Assembly (NCBI GenBank): GCA_026415355.1
Contig: JAOAHF010000005.1
Coordinates: forward strand, 1-64,000
DNA length: 64,000 nt
Reading direction: 5' to 3'
Origin: Brevinematales bacterium
Lineage (GTDB): Bacteria; Spirochaetota; Brevinematia; DTOW01
The position numbers and the translations under genes are program-made. The notes under the pieces were generated by a model, which was given only the letters and a program-made list of their open reading frames with translations, searched no databases and was not told the DNA's origin. The number at the start of each line of letters is the position of its first letter. The first letter of the stretch is position 1. Below, piece after piece: positions 46,167 through 53,898 of this stretch.

Positions 46167-47104
46167 TGGATCTAAGTAAGTTTAAGTTAAAGTTAGATCT
46201 AAAGTCTAGAAGGAAGTTCGGTGATGTAATTGCAAAGGGGTTTATATACTTTGTTGCTTTCCTGGCTATACTACTTTTGGTTTTTATAATTGTTTTTATA
46301 TTCAGAGAAAGTTTTCTTATTGTTACAAAGGGATTTGTAAAAGGGTATGCTTCGCTTGACAGGCTTTTTTCGTCGGTATGGCAACCTATTTCTTCCGAGC
46401 CGAAGTACGGAGTTATACCTTTAATGGTAGGTTCTTTGAAAATATCCATTATTGCTTTATTAATTGCTATACCACTTGGCGTTTTTTCTGCTTTGTATGT
46501 CAGTGTTTATGCTTCTAGGAGAATTAAGGAATTCATAAAACCAGTTATAGAGCTTATAGCAGGTTTACCTACTGTTGTGATAGGATTTTTTATGCTTATG
46601 GTCGCTGCATCTTTTTTGCAGGAATTGTTTCAATGGGACTATAGATTGAATGCAATTGTAGGTGGAATTGGTGTAAGCATAGCAATCTTACCAGCCATAT
46701 TCACAATAGCTGAAGATGGAATGAATACAGTACCGAAACATCTTGTAGAATCTGCTTATGCATTAGGGGCGTCAAAACATCATATTGCTTGGCGTGTCAT
46801 TTTACCTTCTTCTATAAATTACACGTTCTCAGCTATAATAATAGGTGGCATAAGAGCTTTTGGTGAAACTATGATAGTTCTAATGTGTACAGGGAATGCT
46901 GCTGTATTGACTTTTGACTTTATGCTACCTACCAGAACAATGGCGGCAACTATAGGTGCCGAAATGGGTGAAGTTGTAATAGGTGATGAACATTATGCTG
47001 TCCTCTTCTTCATAGGTTCAATACTTCTAACTTTTACTATAGTATTCAATATGCTAGCAAACTATATATCATCAAGGATAAGGGCAAAAATGGGTATTTC
47101 ATGA
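46166..47104 (+). CDS. pstC: Phosphate ABC transporter permease PstC
   Basis: 312 residues, six membrane helices. VLLVFIIVFIFRES at the start, YGVIPLMVGSLKISIIALLIAIPLG, ELIAGLPTVVIGFF, the EAA-loop AYALGASKHHIAWRVILPS and GGIRAFGETMIVLM are typical of PstC. With PstA, PstB and a binding protein it imports phosphate at high affinity. It leads pstC-pstA-pstB-phoU; no pstS is in the window. There is no Shine-Dalgarno sequence, and the promoter is so close that the mRNA may be leaderless. Pho-box-like repeats lie immediately upstream. Confidence 0.94.
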   Translation: MDLSKFKLKLDLKSRRKFGDVIAKGFIYFVAFLAILLLVFIIVFIFRESFLIVTKGFVKGYASLDRLFSSVWQPISSEPKYGVIPLMVGSLKISIIALLIAIPLGVFSALYVSVYASRRIKEFIKPVIELIAGLPTVVIGFFMLMVAASFLQELFQWDYRLNAIVGGIGVSIAILPAIFTIAEDGMNTVPKHLVESAYALGASKHHIAWRVILPSSINYTFSAIIIGGIRAFGETMIVLMCTGNAAVLTFDFMLPTRTMAATIGAEMGEVVIGDEHYAVLFFIGSILLTFTIVFNMLANYISSRIRAKMGIS

Positions 47105-47127
47105 TGGAATTAACAAGGAGGTAAATT

Positions 47128-48078
47128 ATGAAGGATATAGCGTTACCGAGTATAAAAGAGAGAGAAAATAAAAATCTTAAGAGTATCTATAGGATAGGTA
47201 ATATATCAACGTATGCTTTACTAGGAATTTCTTCGTTATTAGTAGTGTTGATTCTTGCAATAATACTTTTAATAATATTTATCGGTGGGTATGAAAAAAT
47301 TACATGGGAATTCTTACTAGGTTCACCTGAAGAAGGAATGACTGAAGGTGGTATATTCCCTGCTATATTTGGAACCGTATTTTTAGTTATAGTCATGTCC
47401 ATATTTGCAATACCAATTGGAGTTGTGACTGCTATATACCTGAGTGAGTATTCCAAAAAGGATTCTCTATTTTACAGGTTTGTTCATTTTTCAATAAACA
47501 CAATTGCTGGAATACCTGCTATACTTATAGGTTTGTTTGGTTTTTCTTTCTTCATTGTGTTTATAGGAGGCGGAATTGACAATTTGTTTTACGGTGGCAA
47601 ACTGGTCTGGGGTAAGCCGGCGATATTGTGGGCTGGTATCACAATGGCAGTACTGACTTTACCCGTTGTTATAGTTTCGGTAAAAGAGGCACTTGAGGCT
47701 GTACCAAGTACACTGAGGGAGGCATCATTTGCGTTAGGAGCAACAAAAGCAGAAACTGTTTTTAAAGTTGTTTTACCTAGAGCTATGACAGGAGTCTTTA
47801 CAGGTTCAATACTTGCAGTATCAAGAGGAAGTGGTGAAGTTGCACCAATACTATTCACAGGAGCAGCATATTTCCTACCCTATCTTCCAAGTTCTCTCAA
47901 TGATCAATTCATGGAATTAGGTTACCATATATACATAATGTCTACGCAATCCGTTGATGTCGATGCAACATTACCTATACAATTTGCGACAACTCTAGTA
48001 TTGTTACTTTTGACTTTTCTTCTCAATCTTGTAGCAATAATTCTAAGAAGAAGATTAAGGAAGCTACAAACTTTATAG
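47128..48078 (+). CDS. pstA: Phosphate ABC transporter permease PstA
   Basis: 316 residues. Six TM helices; [54 protein letters not shown], the EAA loop [23 protein letters not shown] and [18 protein letters not shown] are PstA features. A large extracytoplasmic loop before [17 protein letters not shown] is normal. It is the second permease of the Pst channel. AAGGAGG precedes ATG 47128, 24 bp after pstC, and pstB follows after 14 bp. Confidence 0.95.
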   Translation: MKDIALPSIKERENKNLKSIYRIGNISTYALLGISSLLVVLILAIILLIIFIGGYEKITWEFLLGSPEEGMTEGGIFPAIFGTVFLVIVMSIFAIPIGVVTAIYLSEYSKKDSLFYRFVHFSINTIAGIPAILIGLFGFSFFIVFIGGGIDNLFYGGKLVWGKPAILWAGITMAVLTLPVVIVSVKEALEAVPSTLREASFALGATKAETVFKVVLPRAMTGVFTGSILAVSRGSGEVAPILFTGAAYFLPYLPSSLNDQFMELGYHIYIMSTQSVDVDATLPIQFATTLVLLLLTFLLNLVAIILRRRLRKLQTL

Positions 48079-48092
48079 GTGGAGGTAATACT

Positions 48093-48878
48093 ATGAAGAA
48101 TAACAACAGAAATAATAATACTAATGAAATACTATCAACTCATTCTTTGAATTTCTGGTACGGTGATATCCATGTACTCAAGAATATTAACATATCCATA
48201 AAGAGAAACAAAATCACAGCTCTAATAGGCCCATCGGGTTGTGGGAAAACAACGTTACTTAGAACTTTCAATAAAATGTACAAACTTTCAGAAGGAGTAA
48301 AAATAGAAGGAAAGATAATATTTGAGGGAATGAACATTATAGAGGATGGAGCTATTGATGATTTTGAGCTGCGAAGTAAAATAGGTATGGTATTCCAAAA
48401 ACCAAACCCTTTTTATACATCTATCTATAACAACGTTGCGTTTGGTCCTAGACTAAGAGGTATAAAGAGAAAAAGTGACCTGGATGAAATAGTTGAGAGA
48501 TCTTTGAGAAGAGCTGGTATTTGGGATGAAGTAAAAGATAGACTTAATAAACCAGCAATATCTCTATCAGGAGGTCAGCAGCAAAGAGTATGTATAGCAA
48601 GAGCTTTAGCAGTACAACCAGAAGTTTTGCTTATGGACGAACCCACTTCAGCTCTAGATCCAGCATCTACAGCAAAAATTGAAGAACTTATCATCGATTT
48701 GGCCCAAAACTATACAGTTGTCATAGTAACCCACAATATGCAACAGGCATCAAGGATATCAGACTTTACAGGATTTATGCTGAATGGGGAACTAATTGAA
48801 TTTGGTCCAACAGAAGATATATTTACTACCCCAAAAGACGAAAGGACAGAAAACTATATAACAGGAAAATTTGGATAA
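48093..48878 (+). CDS. pstB: Phosphate ABC transporter ATP-binding protein PstB
   Basis: 261 residues. Walker A is [17 protein letters not shown], the Q-loop [26 protein letters not shown] is PstB-specific, the signature is [18 protein letters not shown] and Walker [13 protein letters not shown]; the switch His is in [10 protein letters not shown]. All catalytic residues are present. It energises the PstC/PstA channel. GGAGG precedes ATG 48093. phoU starts 17 bp after the stop. Confidence 0.97.
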   Translation: MKNNNRNNNTNEILSTHSLNFWYGDIHVLKNINISIKRNKITALIGPSGCGKTTLLRTFNKMYKLSEGVKIEGKIIFEGMNIIEDGAIDDFELRSKIGMVFQKPNPFYTSIYNNVAFGPRLRGIKRKSDLDEIVERSLRRAGIWDEVKDRLNKPAISLSGGQQQRVCIARALAVQPEVLLMDEPTSALDPASTAKIEELIIDLAQNYTVVIVTHNMQQASRISDFTGFMLNGELIEFGPTEDIFTTPKDERTENYITGKFG

Positions 48879-48895
48879 TTTTTAGGAGGATTTTT

Positions 48896-49546
48896 ATGAT
48901 AAAACTTGAAAAAGAAGTTAGTCAAATTGAAGAAGATATTGTAAATACAACTTCAATAGTTACTGACATGTTATATCAAGCAATAAGAGGATTGAAGGAA
49001 ATGAACAAAGAGACTTGTGAAGGAGTGATCAAATCTGATGAAAAGGTTGATAAGATCGAAGTTGAAATCGAAAGCAAGATAATAAGAGCTATAGCACTTT
49101 ACCAGCCTGAAGCAGAAATGTTAAGAAAACTCGTGATGGCAGTTAAGATAAACAAGGACATTGAGAGAATAGGAGATCATGCTGTTAATATAGCCAGTAA
49201 TACCATAAAGTCTCTCAGCCTAGGTAAGATAGAAATACCTGAAGAAGTCGACAGTATGTTTAACAACCTCATAATAATGATGAATAAAACGGTTAGAGCA
49301 TTTATAGATCATAACTCAGAGATGGCTAAAGAAGTTATTACAATGGATAAGGAAATTGATAACCTGAGAAATAAGGGAGTAAAAAGGATAATGCAAGAAA
49401 GCCAAAGAGACAATAGTACTGAAAGAGCAATATTACTAATTCTTGTCTTTAAGGACCTTGAGAGAATAGGAGATTTGCTTACTAACATATGTGAAGATAC
49501 AGTCTATATAATAGACGGTAAAATCATAGAACATAAGTACAAGTAA
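48896..49546 (+). CDS. phoU: Phosphate transport/regulation protein PhoU
   Basis: 216 residues in two repeated three-helix PhoU domains: MLYQAIRGLKEMNKETCEGVIKSDEKVDKIEVEIESKII in the first and KTVRAFIDHNSEMAKEVITMDKEIDNL in the second. Each is followed by a metal-binding (D/E)xERIGDxxxNI motif (KDIERIGDHAVNIA, KDLERIGDLLTNIC). PhoU restrains Pst and PhoR signalling. AGGAGG precedes ATG 48896. Neither phoR/phoB nor pstS is in the window. It ends the operon and is convergent with the next gene. Confidence 0.95.
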   Translation: MIKLEKEVSQIEEDIVNTTSIVTDMLYQAIRGLKEMNKETCEGVIKSDEKVDKIEVEIESKIIRAIALYQPEAEMLRKLVMAVKINKDIERIGDHAVNIASNTIKSLSLGKIEIPEEVDSMFNNLIIMMNKTVRAFIDHNSEMAKEVITMDKEIDNLRNKGVKRIMQESQRDNSTERAILLILVFKDLERIGDLLTNICEDTVYIIDGKIIEHKYK

Positions 49547-49610
49547 TCATTACTTACAGATATTTAGTTGAAAAAACTTGGATAATTTGACCTATGAATA
49601 ACACCTAGGT

Positions 49611-49637
49611 ACCTACGACATGTTAGGCTACCTACGA
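49611..49637. repeat. Direct repeat ACCTACGA x2
   Basis: ACCTACGA at 49611-49618 and again at 49630-49637, a 19-bp period (about two helical turns), preceded by ACACCTAGGT. It lies between the convergent ends of phoU and the LPP20-like gene, where no promoter is expected. Function unknown. Confidence 0.35.
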
Positions 49638-49675
49638 AATTATTGTATGTTACGATAGTAAACTTTGCACTGGAT

Positions 49676-51103
49676 TTAGAATTCCATTTCTTCAATTACT
49701 TCGCCAATATTAGTAGGTAAGTTTGAATTCATAGCACTCAAACTACTGCTGGACAAGTTTTTTGACAGAGAGTTAATGAGGTTACCTTCCTCGTCGTATA
49801 CCTCAACAGATATCTCGTACTCTACTCTATTTATCTTCTCGTTACCAAAGTCGATGACTTTCTGTTTTGGTTCAGAAACTTTCACAAGTACTATAACTGC
49901 ATCTTTAGCAACGAACTTTCTTATCTTTTGAACGTCATCACTGTTTATTGATGTCGAAGTAGGCTTAGAAACTTTATAGCCTTTCTTCATTACGTAGCTA
50001 CTTAACGATGAAGACAAAGTACTATCGTAGAGATATCCACTATTATCCTTATCTTTCAATGATATGATAACTGCATTTTTAGCTTTTGTCTCACTCATGT
50101 ACCAATTTGCTTCCGATTGAACAAGTCTGCCTTTAGTTATAAGTTTGGCAGCATCTTGTTTTGTTTCTCTACTTATGCTTGCCAGAGAAGTGAAATCGAG
50201 ATTCAAGAATGCCTTTATTGAGAGTTTCTTATTGTCAAATCTCAACACTCTAAACACATTACAGGTGACAAATCCATTTTCATCACTAGTAGCTGAAGTG
50301 CTTACTTCGGCACCTCCTGAGGAAACTCTAAATATAACGTTAGCATCTCTGATGGGTACTTTCTTACCTTCCGAATTATAGAACACCCTAAACTTTATCT
50401 CACCCTTGTCCCCTACTCCAACCTTTTTGTTACTACCTTCAACTACCTCAATAGAGAGTCTTGATATTATATCGTCTATCTTCTTTATTATTTCTGGGTA
50501 AAACATTTTCCTTTCTTCAACATTCACAGAATTCTTAGCAGCTAGCGTATATGAGGCTATTGCATTGAGAAGTTTTCCTTCTCTTACGAACATATCACCT
50601 TCTTCTATAAACTTATCAACAGATCTTATCATGTCTTTATACATTTGTTCTATCCTTTGTCTTTCTTCTAATATTTTAGATTCTGGAAACTTGACCAGAA
50701 GATAAACTACATAACTACCATCTTTGTCTTGATACGAAACTTCCTCATCAGGCGCTGGAACGAAGATTCTCGCTTTGCCTTTAACCGTTACTTCATTTCT
50801 AATGTTCTGGGTTACGTCAATCTCGCCACTTTGTGATGATATTACAGTCTCACCCTTTGTTTCAGCAGTTACATCGACTAGTATAGATTGAACTACTTTG
50901 GATTTTATATCTTCAATAGCCAAATTTCTTGCTGAAACTATATCTTTGCTAATTCCCATACCCACAAAATAAAAGTCTTTCCCTTTCTTGAAAGTAGGAA
51001 TTGAAATCCAATCAGGCATCTTCTTCTGTGCTTTAAGATAAGAACTCGAAAAGAATAGTAGGCTAAAAATGCAAAGAAAAATTAGAAAGTTTCTAAACAT
51101 CAT
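49676..51103 (-). CDS. Exported LPP20-like protein with Ig-like domain
   Basis: 475 residues. A signal peptide (~1-26, ending YLKAQ) is followed by an LPP20/FlgT-like domain (~28-150: PDWISIPTFKKGKDFYFVGMGISKDIVSARNLAIEDIKSKVVQSI). Next come a helical linker (~155-215) and a bacterial Ig-like domain (~225-310: GEIKFRVFYNSEGKKVPIRDANVIFRVSSGG, TSATSDENGFVTCNVFRV). The last domain (~335-475) has alternating strands and helices. LPP20-type domains in periplasmic proteins are linked to flagella or envelope assembly in some groups, but the function here is unknown. Two ATGs (51103, 51100) follow GGAGG. A terminator separates it from the lipoprotein gene upstream. Confidence 0.65.
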   Translation of the reverse strand: MMFRNFLIFLCIFSLLFFSSSYLKAQKKMPDWISIPTFKKGKDFYFVGMGISKDIVSARNLAIEDIKSKVVQSILVDVTAETKGETVISSQSGEIDVTQNIRNEVTVKGKARIFVPAPDEEVSYQDKDGSYVVYLLVKFPESKILEERQRIEQMYKDMIRSVDKFIEEGDMFVREGKLLNAIASYTLAAKNSVNVEERKMFYPEIIKKIDDIISRLSIEVVEGSNKKVGVGDKGEIKFRVFYNSEGKKVPIRDANVIFRVSSGGAEVSTSATSDENGFVTCNVFRVLRFDNKKLSIKAFLNLDFTSLASISRETKQDAAKLITKGRLVQSEANWYMSETKAKNAVIISLKDKDNSGYLYDSTLSSSLSSYVMKKGYKVSKPTSTSINSDDVQKIRKFVAKDAVIVLVKVSEPKQKVIDFGNEKINRVEYEISVEVYDEEGNLINSLSKNLSSSSLSAMNSNLPTNIGEVIEEMEF

Positions 51104-51142
51104 AACCTCCTTTCATAACTGTATTTCATAAAGTAAAAATTC

Positions 51143-51160
51143 AGGGGGATACTACCCCCT
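51143..51160 (-). terminator. Terminator after the lipoprotein gene (minus strand)
   Basis: On the minus strand AGGGGG, loop TAGTAT and CCCCCT, followed by GAATTTTT. It lies 13 bp beyond the lipoprotein stop and 40 bp before the next start, so it probably lowers read-through between the two genes. Confidence 0.6.
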
Positions 51161-51172
51161 TTTATGTTAAAA

Positions 51173-51856
51173 CTACATAGCTTCAGACATCTGTTGTATA
51201 AGCTTATCCATTTTCTCCCTTGCTTTTTCTGGTATATCAGGTTTTTGTTGCTTAGTTTGTTGCCAAGCACCAGAAAGCATTTGCCTCCATGTTCCGAGAT
51301 CCATCTGATATCTTATAGCATAACTGAAGTATTTCTCTCTAGGGGTATCACCCAAGTATTCCTGTAATTCTGCCCAGTATTCGTTTACTGGTACAAGTCC
51401 ACTAACCTTAACGTTCTTGGCAAGCAATCCTATTGCTCCCTGTATGTATTGTGCAAAGGTATCCTGATCACCCTCAAATACTTTTGCAGCTTCGGAAGTT
51501 ACCAATGTTTGGACTGACTCAGCTACCCTTGCATTTAAGTTTAACTTTGCGTTCTGTTTTGCAAGGTCAAGGTTTTTTTGTCTTTCTATAGCCACAAAAT
51601 AAACAACCTTTTTGTTGTCCTGATCAGTACCAAATTGTAATAGGTTGCCTTGAAGAGCATTCAAAAGCCACTCTGGTAGTGGCATAGTTCTACCAGTAAA
51701 GGCACTTTGTTGATCTTGAATAATCTCATACCTAACTTTTGATTCTTGAGGTTTTGTAACTGGTTCAGGACCTTTCTGTGGTTGAGGACAGCCCCCTAAA
51801 ATTACCACAGATGTGGTAAATACTGTAAACACTATAAGTGAGATTAGTTTTTTCAT
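51173..51856 (-). CDS. LPP20-family lipoprotein
   Basis: 227 residues. A lipoprotein signal is clear: KKLISLIVFTVFTTSVVILGGC, with the lipobox VILGGC giving Cys23 (quoted here as its last part VILGGC). A Pro-rich spacer (PQPQKGPEPVTKPQES) is followed by the LPP20-like domain (~60-190: LPEWLLNALQ, VVYFVAIERQKNLDLAKQNAKLNLNARVAES) and a Gln/Lys-rich tail. It has the same domain type as the protein encoded next on this strand, so the pair may act together in the outer membrane. AGGAGG lies before ATG 51856. Confidence 0.75.
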   Translation of the reverse strand: MKKLISLIVFTVFTTSVVILGGCPQPQKGPEPVTKPQESKVRYEIIQDQQSAFTGRTMPLPEWLLNALQGNLLQFGTDQDNKKVVYFVAIERQKNLDLAKQNAKLNLNARVAESVQTLVTSEAAKVFEGDQDTFAQYIQGAIGLLAKNVKVSGLVPVNEYWAELQEYLGDTPREKYFSYAIRYQMDLGTWRQMLSGAWQQTKQQKPDIPEKAREKMDKLIQQMSEAM

Positions 51857-52063
51857 ATATACCTCCTAATACAAATATCATAATTCACTATACTGATTTT
51901 TTCAAGTTAGCTTTGGTGTATAGTAATCAGATCAGGTTATACTATGATCGCAATGTAAAGAATTTTTTATGTGGTAAGTTTACTACTGTTTAACAAAGCA
52001 TTCTTAGTTTGTTTAAACTTGAAAACATCATATATAATCCTTAAGACTGCGAGGTACTACTGT

Positions 52064-53125
52064 ATGAATAGGTTTCTGCAAATAATATTTCTTTTCTGTC
52101 TAGTCGCTTTTATCTTTATGTCCACAGATTCATATTCTCAGTATAATTCCAAGAGGTACCCTTTGGATAGGGTGATTGCTGTTGTTGGAAATAGAGAAAC
52201 TATAACATTACTTGAACTAGCTAAAAGGAAAGAGTTTCTACGGAATAAGCTTTCTACTCTTGGTGAAACTAACCAAATATCTGATAAGGATGTTATGATG
52301 AAATTAATCCTAGAAAAAATGGTACTAGTTATAGGGAAAGAGAAAAACATAGTGTTACCAGAGGATGAAAGAATTGTTGCTAGCATAACAGATGACGAGA
52401 TAAAAAACTCCCTCAGAAAGGAAAAAAGATTCTACCATGATTACTTAGGAGAAATAAAACAGCAATATATTCTTTCAAGGCTTATTACTTCTGATGAGAA
52501 GCTAAAGAATTACCTGTCAAGAGAACCAGATGACTCCGAAGTAAACAAGTTAATTGAGGAGTTGTACGAAAAGAATAAACAGAACGTCAAGTCAATTAGA
52601 GTTAGTTTCTTGTCGATAGTTGTAAACTTACCAAGAGATCTCTCTCTTAAAGAAGAAAAGGAAATAGAATCTGTGTTCTCAGAGATAAGCAACCTTGTTG
52701 AATTAAGGAAATATCAACAAGCAGTATCAGTGGCGGAGAGAAAGTTAGGAAAATACTTATTTAAAGATGCAACTATGTTTGTTGAGAAGCCAGTATCCAT
52801 ACAATCTCTAGCAAAAAATGGCTTTCCTGTTGAGTTGTTGGGGGGATTGGTTAATATAAAAGTAGGACAAACGCTACCCTACCCTATAAAAGGTCTTAAG
52901 ATAAAAGGTAATGATTATGCTTTTGCTCTTAAGGTTATTTCAAGAGAAGAAGGATTCATCAGTAAAGATGAGTTCAAAGAAACTTTGCTCTTGGATCCTA
53001 ACTTTAAAAAACAAATAGTAGCTAGGATACAAGATGACAGAATAAGGGAATGGATTGTTAGCACGTTTAAAGAGTATGGTTTTTCAGTTACGTTTTTAGA
53101 CAAAAATTATGAAATCAAGATATGA
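52064..53125 (+). CDS. SurA-like periplasmic chaperone
   Basis: 353 residues from ATG 52064, chosen because a normal signal peptide follows (RFLQIIFLFCLVAFIFMS) and GAGGT lies upstream; the frame is open from 51971. The N-terminal chaperone part reads YPLDRVIAVVGNRETITLLELAKR, typical of SurA (VVG/D…ITxxEL). A helical region follows. A domain around 190-310 (IRVSFLSIVVNLPRDLS, GLVNIKVGQTLPYPIKGLKIKGNDYAFALKVISREEG) corresponds to a single parvulin-like domain, with weak conservation of the catalytic site. It would guide barrel proteins such as those at 0.4, 2.2 and 23.7 kb. It overlaps rdgB by 4 bp. Confidence 0.72.
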   Translation: MNRFLQIIFLFCLVAFIFMSTDSYSQYNSKRYPLDRVIAVVGNRETITLLELAKRKEFLRNKLSTLGETNQISDKDVMMKLILEKMVLVIGKEKNIVLPEDERIVASITDDEIKNSLRKEKRFYHDYLGEIKQQYILSRLITSDEKLKNYLSREPDDSEVNKLIEELYEKNKQNVKSIRVSFLSIVVNLPRDLSLKEEKEIESVFSEISNLVELRKYQQAVSVAERKLGKYLFKDATMFVEKPVSIQSLAKNGFPVELLGGLVNIKVGQTLPYPIKGLKIKGNDYAFALKVISREEGFISKDEFKETLLLDPNFKKQIVARIQDDRIREWIVSTFKEYGFSVTFLDKNYEIKI

Positions 53126-53730
53126 AACTTACTAGGATACTTGTAGCAACTTCTAATAAAGGTAAGTACAATGAAATAGCTGATATAATCTTGGGAGTAT
53201 TACCTGGTATAGAAATTCTCTCTCTGTCTGATTTGCCTAAAATACCTCCCCCAGTCGAGAATGGTAAAACTTTTTTTGATAATGCACTTATAAAGGCAAA
53301 GTATTACTATAGTGCTTACAACATTCCTTTAATATCGGAAGACTCAGGTTTGGAAGTTAATGCTTTGAATGGGGAACCGGGTGTTATGTCTGCAATATAT
53401 GCTGGTGAGAACTCAACGCAGGAAGATTTAATAAGAAAATTACTCAAAAATATGGAAAACAAGACAGACAGGAGTGCAAAGTTTGTCTGTTTAGCTGTTT
53501 TTATGTATGGTAAGGACAGATATTTGTTTTCAGAAGGTATTGTTAGAGGTAAAATAGCTTATGAACCTAGAGGACAGTACGGTTTTGGGTATGATCCTGT
53601 TTTTATACCTGAGGGGTATGATAAAACATTTGCTGAATTGGGTAGTAGTGTTAAGAATAGAATAAGTCATAGGAGGGAGGCTATTCTGGGTTTGTTGCTT
53701 GGGATGAGGGATTTGGGTTGTTTTTTGTAG
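53122..53730 (+). CDS. rdgB: XTP/dITP pyrophosphatase (RdgB/HAM1)
   Basis: 202 residues. LVATSNKGKYNEIADI at the start (SNxxK motif), PVENGKTFFDNALIKAKYY, SEDSGLEVNALNGEPGVMSAIYAG and YGFGYDPVFIPEGYDKTFAEL are diagnostic, ending with ISHRREAILGL. It removes non-canonical purine triphosphates. It overlaps the SurA-like gene through ATGA. The last ~100 bp of the gene are extremely G/T-rich on the coding strand (encoding LLGMRDLGCFL), part of the compositional switch at 53.75 kb. No terminator hairpin is seen after it, only T-rich sequence. Confidence 0.95.
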   Translation: MKLTRILVATSNKGKYNEIADIILGVLPGIEILSLSDLPKIPPPVENGKTFFDNALIKAKYYYSAYNIPLISEDSGLEVNALNGEPGVMSAIYAGENSTQEDLIRKLLKNMENKTDRSAKFVCLAVFMYGKDRYLFSEGIVRGKIAYEPRGQYGFGYDPVFIPEGYDKTFAELGSSVKNRISHRREAILGLLLGMRDLGCFL

Positions 53731-53773
53731 TTTTTGTTTTTTTTCTTTTTTTGGTGTTTTTTTGTTACACAAA

Positions 53774-53789
53774 CAAGTTAACATAATTT
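53774..53789 (-). repeat. Copy 5 of the polar motif, at the strand-composition switch
   Basis: Exact 16/16 match on the minus strand (CAAGTTAACATAATTT on +). The + strand to its left, including the end of rdgB, is strongly G/T-rich; to its right it becomes A/C-leaning and stays so to the window end. An ATTGTTGATAA stretch on the minus strand, 8 bp before the conserved arm, faintly resembles a XerC arm. Confidence 0.8.
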
Positions 53790-53898
53790 TAATTTTATCA
53801 ACAATTCACCTGCAGACTTCCGGTACACCATTTAGGACTATTTTTGAAATAGTAAAGGTTAGACATTGATAATTCTAGCTTGCGTAGGAGACAATAAG

